Positions 45,362 to 53,913 of a stretch of DNA of 64,000 bases are shown here, piece by piece. The DNA is from Phyllobacterium sp. 628 (lineage in GTDB: Bacteria; Pseudomonadota; Alphaproteobacteria; Rhizobiales; Rhizobiaceae): positions 1,061,501 to 1,125,500 of the forward strand of contig NZ_CP050301.1 of NCBI RefSeq assembly GCF_014189505.1. The letters run 5' to 3'. Every line of letters begins with the position of its first letter. Positions within the stretch are counted from its first letter, which is position 1. The translations under genes and the position numbers were made by a program. The notes under the pieces were generated by a model, which was not told the DNA's origin, ran no database searches, and saw only the letters and a list, made by a program, of their open reading frames with translations.

Positions 45362-45645
45362 TGAACCGCTCCGGGTTTGCCGGAGGCTATTTCGTTTAAG
45401 TTATGCGGCCATGGCTGCTTCGTCCAGCATGGCATAATATCGCTCTTCAGCTTCGGCTGGCGGTATATTCCCGATTGGCTCCAGAAGTCGTCGGTGGTTG
45501 AACCAGTCGACCCATTCCAGGGTAGCGAATTCTACCGTCTCGAAGCTCCTCGATGGTCCGCGCCGGTGAATGACCTCGGCCTTGTAAAGACCGTTGATCG
45601 TTTCTGCGAGGGCGTTGGAGCCTCCGGCAAACCCGGAGCGGTTCA
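45362..45645. mobile_element. 284-bp miniature IS3-family derivative
   Basis: Perfect 26-bp terminal inverted repeats (TGAACCGCTCCGGGTTTGCC at 45362 and its complement ending at 45645) flank the minus-strand end of an IS3-type transposase. That remnant reads NALAETINGLYKAEVIHRRG ... FATLEWVDWFNHRRLLEPIG, stop near 45401. A 4-bp target duplication GTAA lies at 45358-45361 and 45646-45649. The 5' part of the IS is deleted, so it can only move if a full-length relative supplies transposase. Confidence 0.88.
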
Positions 45646-45767
45646 GTAATGTCCACCGATTTAGAGCAGCGCTACGTTGCCAACATAGTGGTCCAAACCA
45701 GGTGTTGGACGTTGCCGAAACCAATTCGTCGGCCAGAGTAATCAAGAGTCTGAATGAAAACGCAATG

Positions 45768-45799
45768 GGATAGTGCGTTATTGACTCGAGGATGGCCGC
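45768..45799. repeat. Direct repeat left of the DUF6880 gene
   Basis: GGATAGTGCG-N2-ATTGACTCGAGGAT-N3-CGCTG. The second copy at 47395-47426 matches 27 of 32 positions, in the same orientation. Confidence 0.8.
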
Positions 45800-45915
45800 T
45801 GGCGGGCTCCGTCATGCCTGTGCTAGGAAATCAGGATGCTTTCCAGTGACCAGCTTTGCCGCTGTGACACTGTTGGAATTACACATTCGTAATTCCATTA
45901 GGCCGGGAAATTCGC

Positions 45916-47364
45916 ATGGCATCGAAGACGACACTGAACGCAAAGAACTTGGAAGCTCTCGGAGCCGAACGTCTCGCGGAGCTTTTGATTGAAATAAGCG
46001 CCGGCAGCGCTGCCCACAAGCGGAGGTTGCGTCAAGAACTTGCAGGATCCCAGAGCACTACAGATCTTGCTCGTGAAGTGCGCAAGCGGCTTTCCTCCAT
46101 TCAACGTGCGCGCACTTTCATAAACTGGCGCAAGGTGAAGGCAATTAAGGTTGATCTGGAAACCCAACGTTCTTTAATTGCAAATACTATTACACTGGGG
46201 AACCCGACTGAGGCCATGGAACTGATTTGGCAATTTCTCGGACTTGCCGATTCGATATTTGAGCGTTCGGATGACGGCAGCGGCACCCTCATTGAAAGTT
46301 TCCATAAGGCCTGCGCCGATGTCGGAAGAATAGCCAAGTCCGCATCTGCAAACGGCCCTGATCTTGCCGGGAAGGTTTTTGGTGCCCTCAAGAACAACGG
46401 ATATGGCCAATATGATCATCTAATAAAAGAAACGTCTCCGGCTCTAGGTGAAACTGGACTCAAGCATCTTGCTGAACTGTTCAAAAATTGGATGCAGGAG
46501 CCTGAGCATAAACCTGCTGATAGAGATCGTGCCGTGATGGGCTGGAGCACCAATGGTGCGGTTTATGAAGACGAGATCTATGCAGATCGCCGAGACATTA
46601 CTGCACGTGTAGCGCTTCGGGACATTGCTGATGCACAGGATGACGTCGATGCCTATATAGCTCAGCAGCCAGAAAACGCACGACAATCTCCGAGGGTCGC
46701 TGCGGAAATTGCTGCGCGGTTGCTCAGCGCTGATCGTGCGGATGAAGCACTTACCACTCTCGATCAAGTCGAAATCAAAGGGCGGCTTGAAGTTCCCTTT
46801 GAATGGCAGCAAGTGCGGGTTGACGCCCTTGAAGCGCTAGGACGAGCAGAGGAAGCTCAAAACTATCGTTGGCAATGTTTCGAGCAGACATTAAATGAAG
46901 CGTTTCTGCGTTCCTTCATTAAACGACTTCCGGATTTTGATGACATTGAGGCCGAGGAAAAAGCTTTTGCCTTTGCACATACATTTCCGGACGTTCACAA
47001 CGCATTAGCCTTTTTTGTGCGGTGGCCAGCTCTGGGAGAGGCTGCCAAGCTCGTCGTGAAACGTCGTAAAGAGTTTGATGGCGACTACTATCAGCTGTTG
47101 TCGCCTGTAGCTGACGAACTGCAAGGTATGCATCCATTAGCTGCAACTCTAATCCTTCGCTCAATGATCGACTTCACGCTTGGCTCTGCACGTTCAGGCA
47201 GATACAAACACGCCGCTCGGCATTTGGTTGAATGCGGTTCGCTTTCAACGCAAATTGATAGCTTCGGTGAACTGCCATCCCATGAAGATTACGCTGCACA
47301 ACTTCGACGCGCACATGGCAAAAAACATGGATTTTGGACCCGTGTGCATCAGCTGTCTGGGTAG
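45916..47364 (+). CDS. DUF6880 family protein
   Basis: A 482-residue soluble, helix-rich protein. NLEALGAERLAELLIEISAGSAAHKRRLRQELA at the N-terminus is the DUF6880 pattern. Then come TPR-like helical stretches (DEALTTLDQVEI, VDALEALGRAEEAQNYRW) and HPLAATLILRSMIDFTLGS...RYKHAARHLVEC. Function unknown, although relatives are frequent on mobile elements. The gene plus its leader is bracketed by the 32-bp direct repeats at 45768 and 47395, as if carried as a unit. Confidence 0.75.
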   Translation: MASKTTLNAKNLEALGAERLAELLIEISAGSAAHKRRLRQELAGSQSTTDLAREVRKRLSSIQRARTFINWRKVKAIKVDLETQRSLIANTITLGNPTEAMELIWQFLGLADSIFERSDDGSGTLIESFHKACADVGRIAKSASANGPDLAGKVFGALKNNGYGQYDHLIKETSPALGETGLKHLAELFKNWMQEPEHKPADRDRAVMGWSTNGAVYEDEIYADRRDITARVALRDIADAQDDVDAYIAQQPENARQSPRVAAEIAARLLSADRADEALTTLDQVEIKGRLEVPFEWQQVRVDALEALGRAEEAQNYRWQCFEQTLNEAFLRSFIKRLPDFDDIEAEEKAFAFAHTFPDVHNALAFFVRWPALGEAAKLVVKRRKEFDGDYYQLLSPVADELQGMHPLAATLILRSMIDFTLGSARSGRYKHAARHLVECGSLSTQIDSFGELPSHEDYAAQLRRAHGKKHGFWTRVHQLSG

Positions 47365-47394
47365 TTGGTGGAGGGGCTGAGCGAAGTTGCTATA

Positions 47395-47426
47395 GGATAG
47401 TGCGGAATTGACTCGAGGATAGTCGC
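47395..47426. repeat. Direct repeat right of the DUF6880 gene
   Basis: GGATAGTGCG-GA-ATTGACTCGAGGAT-AGT-CGCTG, 31 bp after the DUF6880 stop. See the partner at 45768-45799. Confidence 0.8.
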
Positions 47427-47690
47427 TGAGGCGATCCTTTGTCTAGATTGTGTTTCTATGCGGGCAGATTGAATTGCTCGCCAGTGACTCGCTATGACGT
47501 TTTGTGTTTTCGGCGGCAGAGAGGCGTTTTATGAGCCGGATTTCGAACTCCATCTGGGCCGGGATAGGGAGCCCAATTTACCCTTCGTCTAGAACCCAGA
47601 TTTTTGTGCCGCAGCGCATCGTGTTCCCCTGACGTGCGACGAAGGGGCGGAGCCCCTGAGATCGGCCGGAGGGTCTTCATATTGGTGAAA

Positions 47691-47768
47691 TGTCACGCTC
47701 CCCAATTCTCTTACTTATTCTATAAATACTTAAATGCAGAATTATGAGATATATAGGAGAGCGTGACA
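47691..47768. repeat. Inverted repeat around an AT-rich core
   Basis: TGTCACGCTC (47691-47700) and GAGCGTGACA (47759-47768) enclose 58 bp of AT-rich sequence. It is just downstream of the minus-strand gene ending at 47797. The gap 47365-47796 otherwise has no supportable gene. Confidence 0.7.
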
Positions 47769-47796
47769 GACTTTCTCAACAGGCAAACACTTCCGG

Positions 47797-48825
47797 CTAA
47801 AGGGTCGCTCCTCCGGCATGTAGATTGAATGTTCCGGACGGTTTTATTCCGGTAACCTTTGCAAGCGCCCGTTTGTTGGACTGACGCTTTCTTGCAAGAG
47901 ATCTTTCTATCTCGCCGACAGGATCGTCAGTGCCGTATTTCTCTTTAATCTGACTCAGCACATAACCTCCCAACCTCTTGCAACTTTCCGCAGCCGGGCA
48001 TGACGAGCAGATAACACTTTGCATATCGCGCACCCACGGTGCGGCAAAACAACTCTGCCAGAGATCGACTTGGTCGGGAGCGACGTAAGGGTCTGCCAGT
48101 ATAGGTCGGTGCTTGTTTTCTGCATGCAGACTACGGACGGCATTTTCGAAAGCGTATGCGCCATACACTTCTGAGAACAGTTCGATTGGCATCTGACGTT
48201 TGATGAGAGATCGATCTTCGATGACGTTGCGCAGCGGGCGAACAGATTTTTTAGTAAGTTCAATAATCTTGGATCGAAACAGATCCTGGGCCACCAAGCC
48301 GCGATAGGCCTCGATCCGATATTGCGGAAGTGCATTAGGACGAAGCGAGCCACCACTCAGGGCGCCTGTCATGAACTCTGCTAGTGTTGCCTTCCAGGCT
48401 ATTTCCGTCTTCTTGTTCCAAAACAATTGGTTGGGTCTAGGAAGGCGGCGGCGTTTTTTCCGCATGGCGAAATCAAAACAGAACTGTAGATATATGTCAT
48501 ATGGAAGACCGACAGTATCTGCGTTTTGTCGCGCTACCCACATTTGCGTAAATTCGCTTGATCGCTCTCGCATAGCCACTGAGTCGATTCCGCGGGCCTT
48601 AGCAGCTTCATTGATATCACGGTGAGTTTTCACCGCTGACTTGAATGCATGCCGGTATGCAATGATGAAGACTTTAGTAGCCTCATACGGAGATAGAAAC
48701 TGATAGTCGGACCATTTGGTTATCATGAGGTCGAGTTCGCGGCTAAGAATCTTCTTATTTAAGCGCGCTGCAGGATCCATCAGCGAAGTGAGTCGCTTCT
48801 CTACTTTCAGCTTATCAATAGACAT
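47797..48825 (-). CDS. Unrecognised protein with a C-terminal Cys cluster
   Basis: A 342-residue basic protein with mostly helical character. An N-terminal region (MSIDKLKVEKRLTSLMDP, RAHF-like AYRHAFKSAVKTHRD) and a basic segment (MRKKRRRLPRPNQ) suggest nucleic-acid binding. A Cys cluster, CSSCPAAESCKRLGG, lies near residue 273. I do not recognise a family. It is transcribed away from a 1-kb non-coding block with iteron-like motifs. A replication or regulatory protein of the island is a possibility, not a claim. Confidence 0.6.
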   Translation of the reverse strand: MSIDKLKVEKRLTSLMDPAARLNKKILSRELDLMITKWSDYQFLSPYEATKVFIIAYRHAFKSAVKTHRDINEAAKARGIDSVAMRERSSEFTQMWVARQNADTVGLPYDIYLQFCFDFAMRKKRRRLPRPNQLFWNKKTEIAWKATLAEFMTGALSGGSLRPNALPQYRIEAYRGLVAQDLFRSKIIELTKKSVRPLRNVIEDRSLIKRQMPIELFSEVYGAYAFENAVRSLHAENKHRPILADPYVAPDQVDLWQSCFAAPWVRDMQSVICSSCPAAESCKRLGGYVLSQIKEKYGTDDPVGEIERSLARKRQSNKRALAKVTGIKPSGTFNLHAGGATL

Positions 48826-49828
48826 AGGTTCTCCTTCTGGCCTTTTGGCCAGTTAAATTGACGACGATGGGAATGAAGGCAGTGAGCCCTTGTGGCATTA
48901 TATTGAGAAATCGCCGGATTCTCGGTCAGTGTTAAAAAATACCTGTTGGACAATGCGTCCAGGAGGGCCGCTTCCGCACAGAATACACAGTCATCCGGGG
49001 ATTTATTGTTTTTGGTGATCCTAAATTATGAATGCCAGGACTAAGCGGCTGTTGTTCGAATGGGTCAGGAACTCAATCTCCGTAAGAAATCGTTGACGAG
49101 TAGAAGAAAGTTCGACTTCCGATATCAATGCACGGCACCCTAAGCGTAGAGGTGTCTACGTAAAATGGCGTCTAAGGAAAGTGGCGATTTTCGCCATTGT
49201 CTAGCAGGCAGCTTTAAGTGGTGATGCATTAAGTTTGCTGTGTAAGCTCGCGATGACACGTGGCACGAGCGCGCATTTTCGTTGGTAAGCCAGCTTCTTG
49301 TAAGGTTCAGGCGCGTTGAAAATAGAGGAAGTAGACAGTTTGGCCCGAGATCAGAAATACCTATTCGGCCTTACCTGGTAAGGGATTTTGCGACCGCGTA
49401 ATTAAACCCGCTGAATTGAGGATCTGTCTGACTAGAACTCTTTAAATAACACCGCTCTATGCCGGGTAGGCATAATTATTGTTTCCTTCTGCGTTCCACG
49501 AACCCCCTGTGTCAATGTAAACCAGAATAGGGAAAAAGCGCGTTTTTACGATTTGATGTAAACATTACGACAACCACAGGTAAACATTGTTCCTATTTGA
49601 ACATGGTGACTTTACAAGAATGTTTACATCTCGAGCCATTTAGGGCCCGATCTTGCCCCACATGTCGTCATATCGTTACGCTAAGTTTACATCCCACAGC
49701 CCATAAGTTGACATCGACCTCTGCATTTTATCGGTATGGGTGCTCCGAAAATGAATTATATCAGGCAACAGGACCCATCCCCATCACTTTCAGACGGGGA
49801 TACCTAGGACATCACTTTACCCAGCTGA
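48826..49828. other. One-kilobase non-coding block in the island
   Basis: No frame here has coding character or a ribosome site. It contains short hairpins such as GGCGATTTTCGCC (about 49182-49194), and the GTAAAC motif cluster annotated separately. Confidence 0.45.
49516..49691. promoter_or_regulatory. Cluster of five GTAAAC motifs (iteron- or operator-like)
   Basis: Plus-strand copies TGTAAAC at 49516 and 49557, and GGTAAAC at 49579. Inverted copies GTTTACA at 49622 and 49685. The best consensus is GATGTAAACATT. Five near-identical sites within 176 bp in a gene-free region suggest binding by an initiator or regulator. Confidence 0.55.
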
Positions 49829-50198
49829 CTATTTACAGGTAGCGTTCAAGAGCAGTTCGTTAATCGGCATATACATACCAGCAAGAGCACTCGCAAAAAG
49901 GCGGCCGTCCCGGAAATAGATCGATGCTCGATACGAAGTGACATCGGTCTTAAATAGGGACGCGCCTATAGAGTCGATGCTGCCGCAGATGACGCCCGGT
50001 TGGTTCCCATTAGGCATTTTCACATGCTCAAGGTTAAAGCGTTTGTTTTTATAGTCTAGTATCGCTGATCGAGAAGCAGCCTCATTGATTGCGATTTGAA
50101 TGTCGAGAAGATTGGGCGTTTGCGCACACGCCTGGCCTGCCCCCTTGAAAGTGGTCCTTTATGAAGTATGGCTTTTGAGCCGATAAAGGATATTGAGA

Positions 50199-50478
50199 AT
50201 GCCAAGCAAACGACACAAGCCCGAAGAGATTGTCATGAAACTGCGTCAGGTAGATGTTCTAAGTTCGCAGGGGGAAGTCGATGGCAGAAGCCATTCGATC
50301 GATAGGTGTGACGGAAGTAACATATTACCGGTGGCGGGCCGAATACGGCGGCTTGAAGGGTGATCAGGTCAAGCGGCTGAAAGAACTGGAAGCGGAGAAT
50401 GCGCGTCTTCGGCGGGCTGTTTCGGATCTGACGCTGGACAAGATGATCCTTGCTGAGGCCGCAAAGGGAAACTTTTAA
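50199..50478 (+). pseudogene. IS3-family transposase orfA, frameshifted
   Basis: It starts MPSKRHKPEEIVMKLRQVD and should continue into SMAEAIRSIGVTEVTYYRW ... RLRRAVSDLTLDKMILAEA. The two parts differ by one base at a run of five G (50270-50274). A four-G run restores the helix-turn-helix protein. With this shift the element probably cannot make full transposase, unless translation starts at the internal ATG 50281. Confidence 0.82.
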
Positions 50479-50501
50479 GCCCCGCACGCCGCCGTGCCTG
50501 T

Positions 50502-51359
50502 GTGGAGCATGTGGTTGAGGAATTTGACGTGTCCGAACGACGGGCATGCCGGGTTCTTGGCCAGCATCGATCCACACAGCGCAAGCTCTTGAAAACACCG
50601 GACGATGAAGCGGCACTGACCGCCGACATCATTGCACTTGCTCTCCAATATGGCCGCTACGGATATCGCCGCATCACAGCGATGCTGCATCGTGCGGGTT
50701 GGGTGGTGAATGTGAAACGGGTTGAGCGGATATGGCGGCGTGAGGGGCTCAAAGTTCCACACAGACAACCCAAGCGCACACGTTTATGGCTGAATGAGAG
50801 TTCGTGCATCCGGCTTCGACCGGAATACCCCAACCATGTCTGGTCCTATGACTTTGTTGAGGCTCGCACGCACAATGGAAGGAAAATCCGTATGCTCAAT
50901 GTGATCGACGAATTCACACGGGAATGTATTGCCATCAGGGTGGACAGAAAGTTGAAGGCGACGGATGTCATCGACGTTCTGTCTGATCTGTTTATCCTGC
51001 GCGGCATTCCTGGTCACATCCGGTCCGACAATGGCCCTGAATTCATCGCCAAGGCCTTGAGAGAGTGGATTGCTGCCGTCGGTGCCAAAACCGCCTACAT
51101 CATGCCGGGTAGTCCATGGGAGAACGGCTATTGTGAGAGTTTCAATTCAAAGCTTCGGGATGAACTGCTCAACGGAGAAATCTTCTACACACTTAAGGAG
51201 GCACAAATCGTCATCGAGAATTGGCGACGGCATTACAATACTATCCGACCCCACTCATCCTTGGGTTACAGATCACCTGCTCCCGTGGCTATTGTCTGGC
51301 CGTCTCAAAATGGGCCAGCCTCAACGCCAGTGATGGCAATCAGACCAAGTCTGCACTAA
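50502..51359 (+). CDS. IS3-family transposase orfB
   Basis: A 285-residue integrase-fold protein. The DDE residues are Asp117 (VWSYDFVEA), Asp176 (SDNGPEF) and Glu212 (NGYCESFNSK), giving the DD(35)E spacing. An N-terminal HTH_21-like part (YGYRRITAMLHRAGWVVN) and NTIRPHSSLGYRSPAP at the end are standard. In active relatives it is produced as a fusion with orfA by -1 frameshifting. The GTG at 50502 is the first start in the frame. Confidence 0.9.
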   Translation: MEHVVEEFDVSERRACRVLGQHRSTQRKLLKTPDDEAALTADIIALALQYGRYGYRRITAMLHRAGWVVNVKRVERIWRREGLKVPHRQPKRTRLWLNESSCIRLRPEYPNHVWSYDFVEARTHNGRKIRMLNVIDEFTRECIAIRVDRKLKATDVIDVLSDLFILRGIPGHIRSDNGPEFIAKALREWIAAVGAKTAYIMPGSPWENGYCESFNSKLRDELLNGEIFYTLKEAQIVIENWRRHYNTIRPHSSLGYRSPAPVAIVWPSQNGPASTPVMAIRPSLH

Positions 51360-51564
51360 CATTAAACCCGGATCGCCTCATGGGGGCAGGCCACGCCGTT
51401 CCCGATATCAATGCGACCGCTGCATATAGACTACCAGCGGCGAACATGTGTTTCAGCAGCAGGCGCTTCGGACGGTGCATAATCTTAGGCATGTGAATTC
51501 TCCAATGCAGTTCATTCACTACTGCATAGGATGGAGCCCAAGCGGTGTCGGCAACTATCGGCAA

Positions 51565-52551
51565 TTATCCCAATCGATCGACCAGATCGACAGCACGCAG
51601 ATGAGAGTAGCGTTGCAGCATGCGAAGCTCTTTATGACCGGAGATCGTTGCCGTTTCGATGACGTTGAAACCACGCTCAAGGAGCCGCGTCACAGCTTCA
51701 TGACGGAGATCGTGAAAGTGAAGGTTGTGGGATCCAGCGCGTCCTCTAAGATGCCCCCACGCTTGCCCTGCTGAGCTCTTTGAAATTGGGAGCACCAGAT
51801 CACCCGTGCGCTCATCGGCGAGGCTTTGAAGCGTTTCTATCGCACGTGTGGAAAGGGGAACATCGCGGCTCTCGCCATTCTTCGTCATGTCGAGATGTGC
51901 GATACGGCGTTCCAGATCGATGTCGGTCCACGACAGTGACAACAACTCGCCCTGGCGCATAGCTGTTTCGAGCGCGAGGATTATCAGTGAGCGCATATAG
52001 GGGTTACGACCTGCGTCAGCAGCATCCAGCAGCTTTTGCTCTTCACCGACTTCCAGGCGGCGATCCCGAGGACGTGAAGGTGCTGGTCGCCTAATCATCC
52101 GGCAAGGGTTTTGTGGCAAATGCACGCCCCACTCTTTACGGGCAATATCAATCGCATGTCCGAGGACATTGAGTTCCTTCAGCACCGTTGAGCCCGAAAC
52201 CACTTTCAATCGCTCATCTCGATAGACCGCAATATCTGTGGGGCTGAGGATCGCGAGCGTCCGAAAGCAAATCGTCCGCCTCAACATTGCACCAATGCGG
52301 ATTGACTCTGTTTGAGCGCTCCGCTTTGCGGAAGTGATCTCCACCCGATAGCGCGAGAGGAGGGCATGGACTGTCATCTGCTCTGCGAGCCGCGTGTCCG
52401 GCATGGACCCGCAACGGTCCAATTCTGCTTCCAGACTACGAGCCCACTTCTCGGCCTCACCTTTGCTGTCAAAGCTTTTGGCGCGCGGCTGCATGCCTTT
52501 ACGTCTGACCTGACCTTGCCAGCGCCCTCTGAGTTTGCGGATTGTTGCCAT
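51565..52551 (-). CDS. Tyrosine recombinase / phage-type integrase
   Basis: A 328-residue site-specific recombinase. An N-terminal arm-binding/AP2-like part (TIRKLRGRWQGQVRRKG) and a SAM-like core-binding domain are followed by the catalytic domain: Arg199 (AMRQGELLSLSW), Lys224 (TKNGESRDVPL), His280-x-x-Arg283 (HDLRH), His306 (SGHKE) and nucleophile Tyr315 (RYSHL). It probably integrates the island at the tRNA anticodon loop. Unusually, it lies in the middle of the island, about 11 kb and 9 kb from the two ends. Confidence 0.93.
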   Translation of the reverse strand: MATIRKLRGRWQGQVRRKGMQPRAKSFDSKGEAEKWARSLEAELDRCGSMPDTRLAEQMTVHALLSRYRVEITSAKRSAQTESIRIGAMLRRTICFRTLAILSPTDIAVYRDERLKVVSGSTVLKELNVLGHAIDIARKEWGVHLPQNPCRMIRRPAPSRPRDRRLEVGEEQKLLDAADAGRNPYMRSLIILALETAMRQGELLSLSWTDIDLERRIAHLDMTKNGESRDVPLSTRAIETLQSLADERTGDLVLPISKSSAGQAWGHLRGRAGSHNLHFHDLRHEAVTRLLERGFNVIETATISGHKELRMLQRYSHLRAVDLVDRLG

Positions 52552-52850
52552 AGAGGAACTCCTGAAATCGTGCCTCTATCGCGTAGGACGCCCCCCGCAC
52601 CCCGCCAAGGGTGCCTGTGAAAATATTTGGGATAGACGCCATTATGCTTTCATGTCGTCATAAGGCAGTGTTTGCCGGTGCGAAACGTCGAACTCGATCC
52701 AGTGTGACGGATTTGTGCCGTAACTGCCCAAATGACGATTTGCGGGCAATGTGACCGTTTCACTTCTCAATGAAATCAAAGGATTACGCTGCACGACACT
52801 CTGAGAGAGTGCTGGCTTAGAAAGGCAGCTCTGTGTGGTGATTGTGCCGT

Positions 52851-53042
52851 TCATATGGAAACAGCAAGCAAAGACGTCACAGCCGCTGCACCGATCACGG
52901 CGATCTGTGCAAATTTTTCGGCGACAGCCCGCTGACCTTCGTTCCGTCGTGTATCTCCGAAAACGACAATGCACGTTGCCGCCAAGCCACTAGCTGCTGT
53001 TAGGACAACGGTGGCCAGAAAGACGATGTGTAAGGGAACCAT
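52851..53042 (-). CDS. Small two-helix membrane protein, unknown
   Basis: A 63-residue protein with two hydrophobic segments (IVFLATVVLTAASGLAATCIVVF and IAVIGAAAVTSLLAVSI) and a basic/acidic loop (GDTRRNEGQRAVAEKFA). The ATG at 53042 has GGAGG five bases before it. That ribosome site lies in one arm of a perfect hairpin (53048-53067). No family recognised. Confidence 0.6.
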   Translation of the reverse strand: MVPLHIVFLATVVLTAASGLAATCIVVFGDTRRNEGQRAVAEKFAQIAVIGAAAVTSLLAVSI

Positions 53043-53047
53043 TTGAA

Positions 53048-53067
53048 CCTCCAATTTCTGTTGGAGG
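53048..53067 (-). promoter_or_regulatory. Hairpin that pairs the ribosome site of the 53042 gene
   Basis: In the minus-strand mRNA, CCTCCAA pairs with TTGGAGG around a six-base loop, seven perfect pairs. The GGAGG is the Shine-Dalgarno, and the ATG follows five bases later. Such an arrangement could hide the site and control translation. Confidence 0.55.
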
Positions 53068-53507
53068 TATTATCGCTCAGGTTTGGAGCAGGTGGATAAC
53101 TTGGGACAATTTTCTGCAAGATCGATATAGTTCAAAGGGTTGAAAGGGAAGGGTGGGGGATATCTCACCACGCTCCGCATGCCATGCGCCAGCAGCGGTC
53201 GTCGTGCCGCTCTGGGAAGGAAGCCACATTGCATTAGAGTCTTTGTGTTCTGGACTTCCAATCAATCAGCCTTTGACGCTGTTGCGTGCGTCGCTGACTT
53301 TTGCGATATTAACAACCAGTAAATCATGGCGCGACTCGGACATTCAGAGAGAAAAACCATGGCTATAGCGCCAGAGGATCAATAGCGGCATTTTATGATG
53401 CCTCCCTTCGATTTCTTGCGGCCTGGCTCAATCTCAAAATGCTTTTGTGATCGGCCGACGTGGATGCGAAATGCAAAATACAGAGCTCTTGGGACACCAC
53501 TCGAGTG
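53068..53507. other. Intergenic region without a recognised gene
   Basis: 440 bp within the island. Overlapping frames exist but have no ribosome sites and no protein-like character. Nothing else stands out. Confidence 0.4.
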
Positions 53508-53867
53508 CTAAAACTGTCCGCCAGGGCTTTCACGTGGAATATTCCAGCCCCAATACACGTCAATTTTCGTGACTTGCCCATCCTTCACGACAAGAAACTC
53601 AGTGTTGCGGAAACGTCTTCCATCTTTTGTGCTGGCTTCATACGTGACAAATGCGTCACCGCCTCTAATGAATACGCTCGTCAGGTCGTGAGAGACGAAA
53701 TTCTCGCTGTTCGGCCAGCACTTCTCGAAGAACGTCTGCCGATCGATGCTATCATCCACTGGGCTGGTGAATCGAAAATCCGAACTGATCAGCTTCTCGA
53801 TTGTTTTTCGGTCCTTGTCCGCCCAGGTCTTGAAATAAGCGCGGACGATGTTTTCCATGTCTTGCAT
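53508..53867 (-). CDS. Nuclear transport factor 2 / SnoaL-like protein
   Basis: A 119-residue protein of the NTF2-like cone fold. ENIVRAYFKTWADKDRKTIEKLISSDFRFTSP and FFEKCWPNSENF are typical of SnoaL-like polyketide cyclase/isomerase relatives. The role is unknown; small NTF2 proteins may bind or isomerise small ligands. The ATG at 53867 follows GGAGGGTATA. It is 46 bp downstream of the epoxide hydrolase pseudogene on the same strand. Confidence 0.8.
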   Translation of the reverse strand: MQDMENIVRAYFKTWADKDRKTIEKLISSDFRFTSPVDDSIDRQTFFEKCWPNSENFVSHDLTSVFIRGGDAFVTYEASTKDGRRFRNTEFLVVKDGQVTKIDVYWGWNIPRESPGGQF

Positions 53868-53913
53868 TATACCCTCCATGTTTATTAAGTTTCCCACCGG
53901 CCTGTCGAGTTGA

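Larger units (their letters stand above)
50133..51393 (+). mobile_element. IS3-family element, IS407-like, 1261 bp
   Basis: The ends TGGCCTGCCCCC (50133-50144) and GGGGGCAGGCCA (51382-51393) are inverted repeats. The 4-bp duplication CGCC lies at 50129-50132 and 51394-51397. It carries orfA (frameshifted) and orfB with a DD(35)E catalytic core. A 4-bp target duplication and the orfB type fit the IS407 group. Confidence 0.9.
49829..51492 (-). pseudogene. Small secreted protein gene interrupted by the IS
   Basis: Removing the IS and one CGCC duplication rejoins two parts in frame. The 5' part starts at ATG 51492, with GGAG seven bases upstream: HRPKRLLLKHMFAAG, then AVALISGTA, a signal peptide. 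The 3' part is CAQTPNLLDIQIAINEAA ... HVKMPNGNQPGVICGS ... PINELLLNATCK. The restored product is 132 residues with predicted cleavage near TACAQT. The family is not recognised. The IS cuts it right at the signal cleavage region, so it is inactive. Confidence 0.85.

Noticed and set aside
47492..47680. 62-codon frame between DUF6880 and the 47797 gene
   Set aside because: Short and Arg/Pro-rich, with no start site; likely non-coding.
49597..49842. 81-codon plus-strand frame in the island's non-coding block
   Set aside because: No ribosome site, and it overlaps the GTAAAC motif cluster; the sequence has no protein-like pattern.
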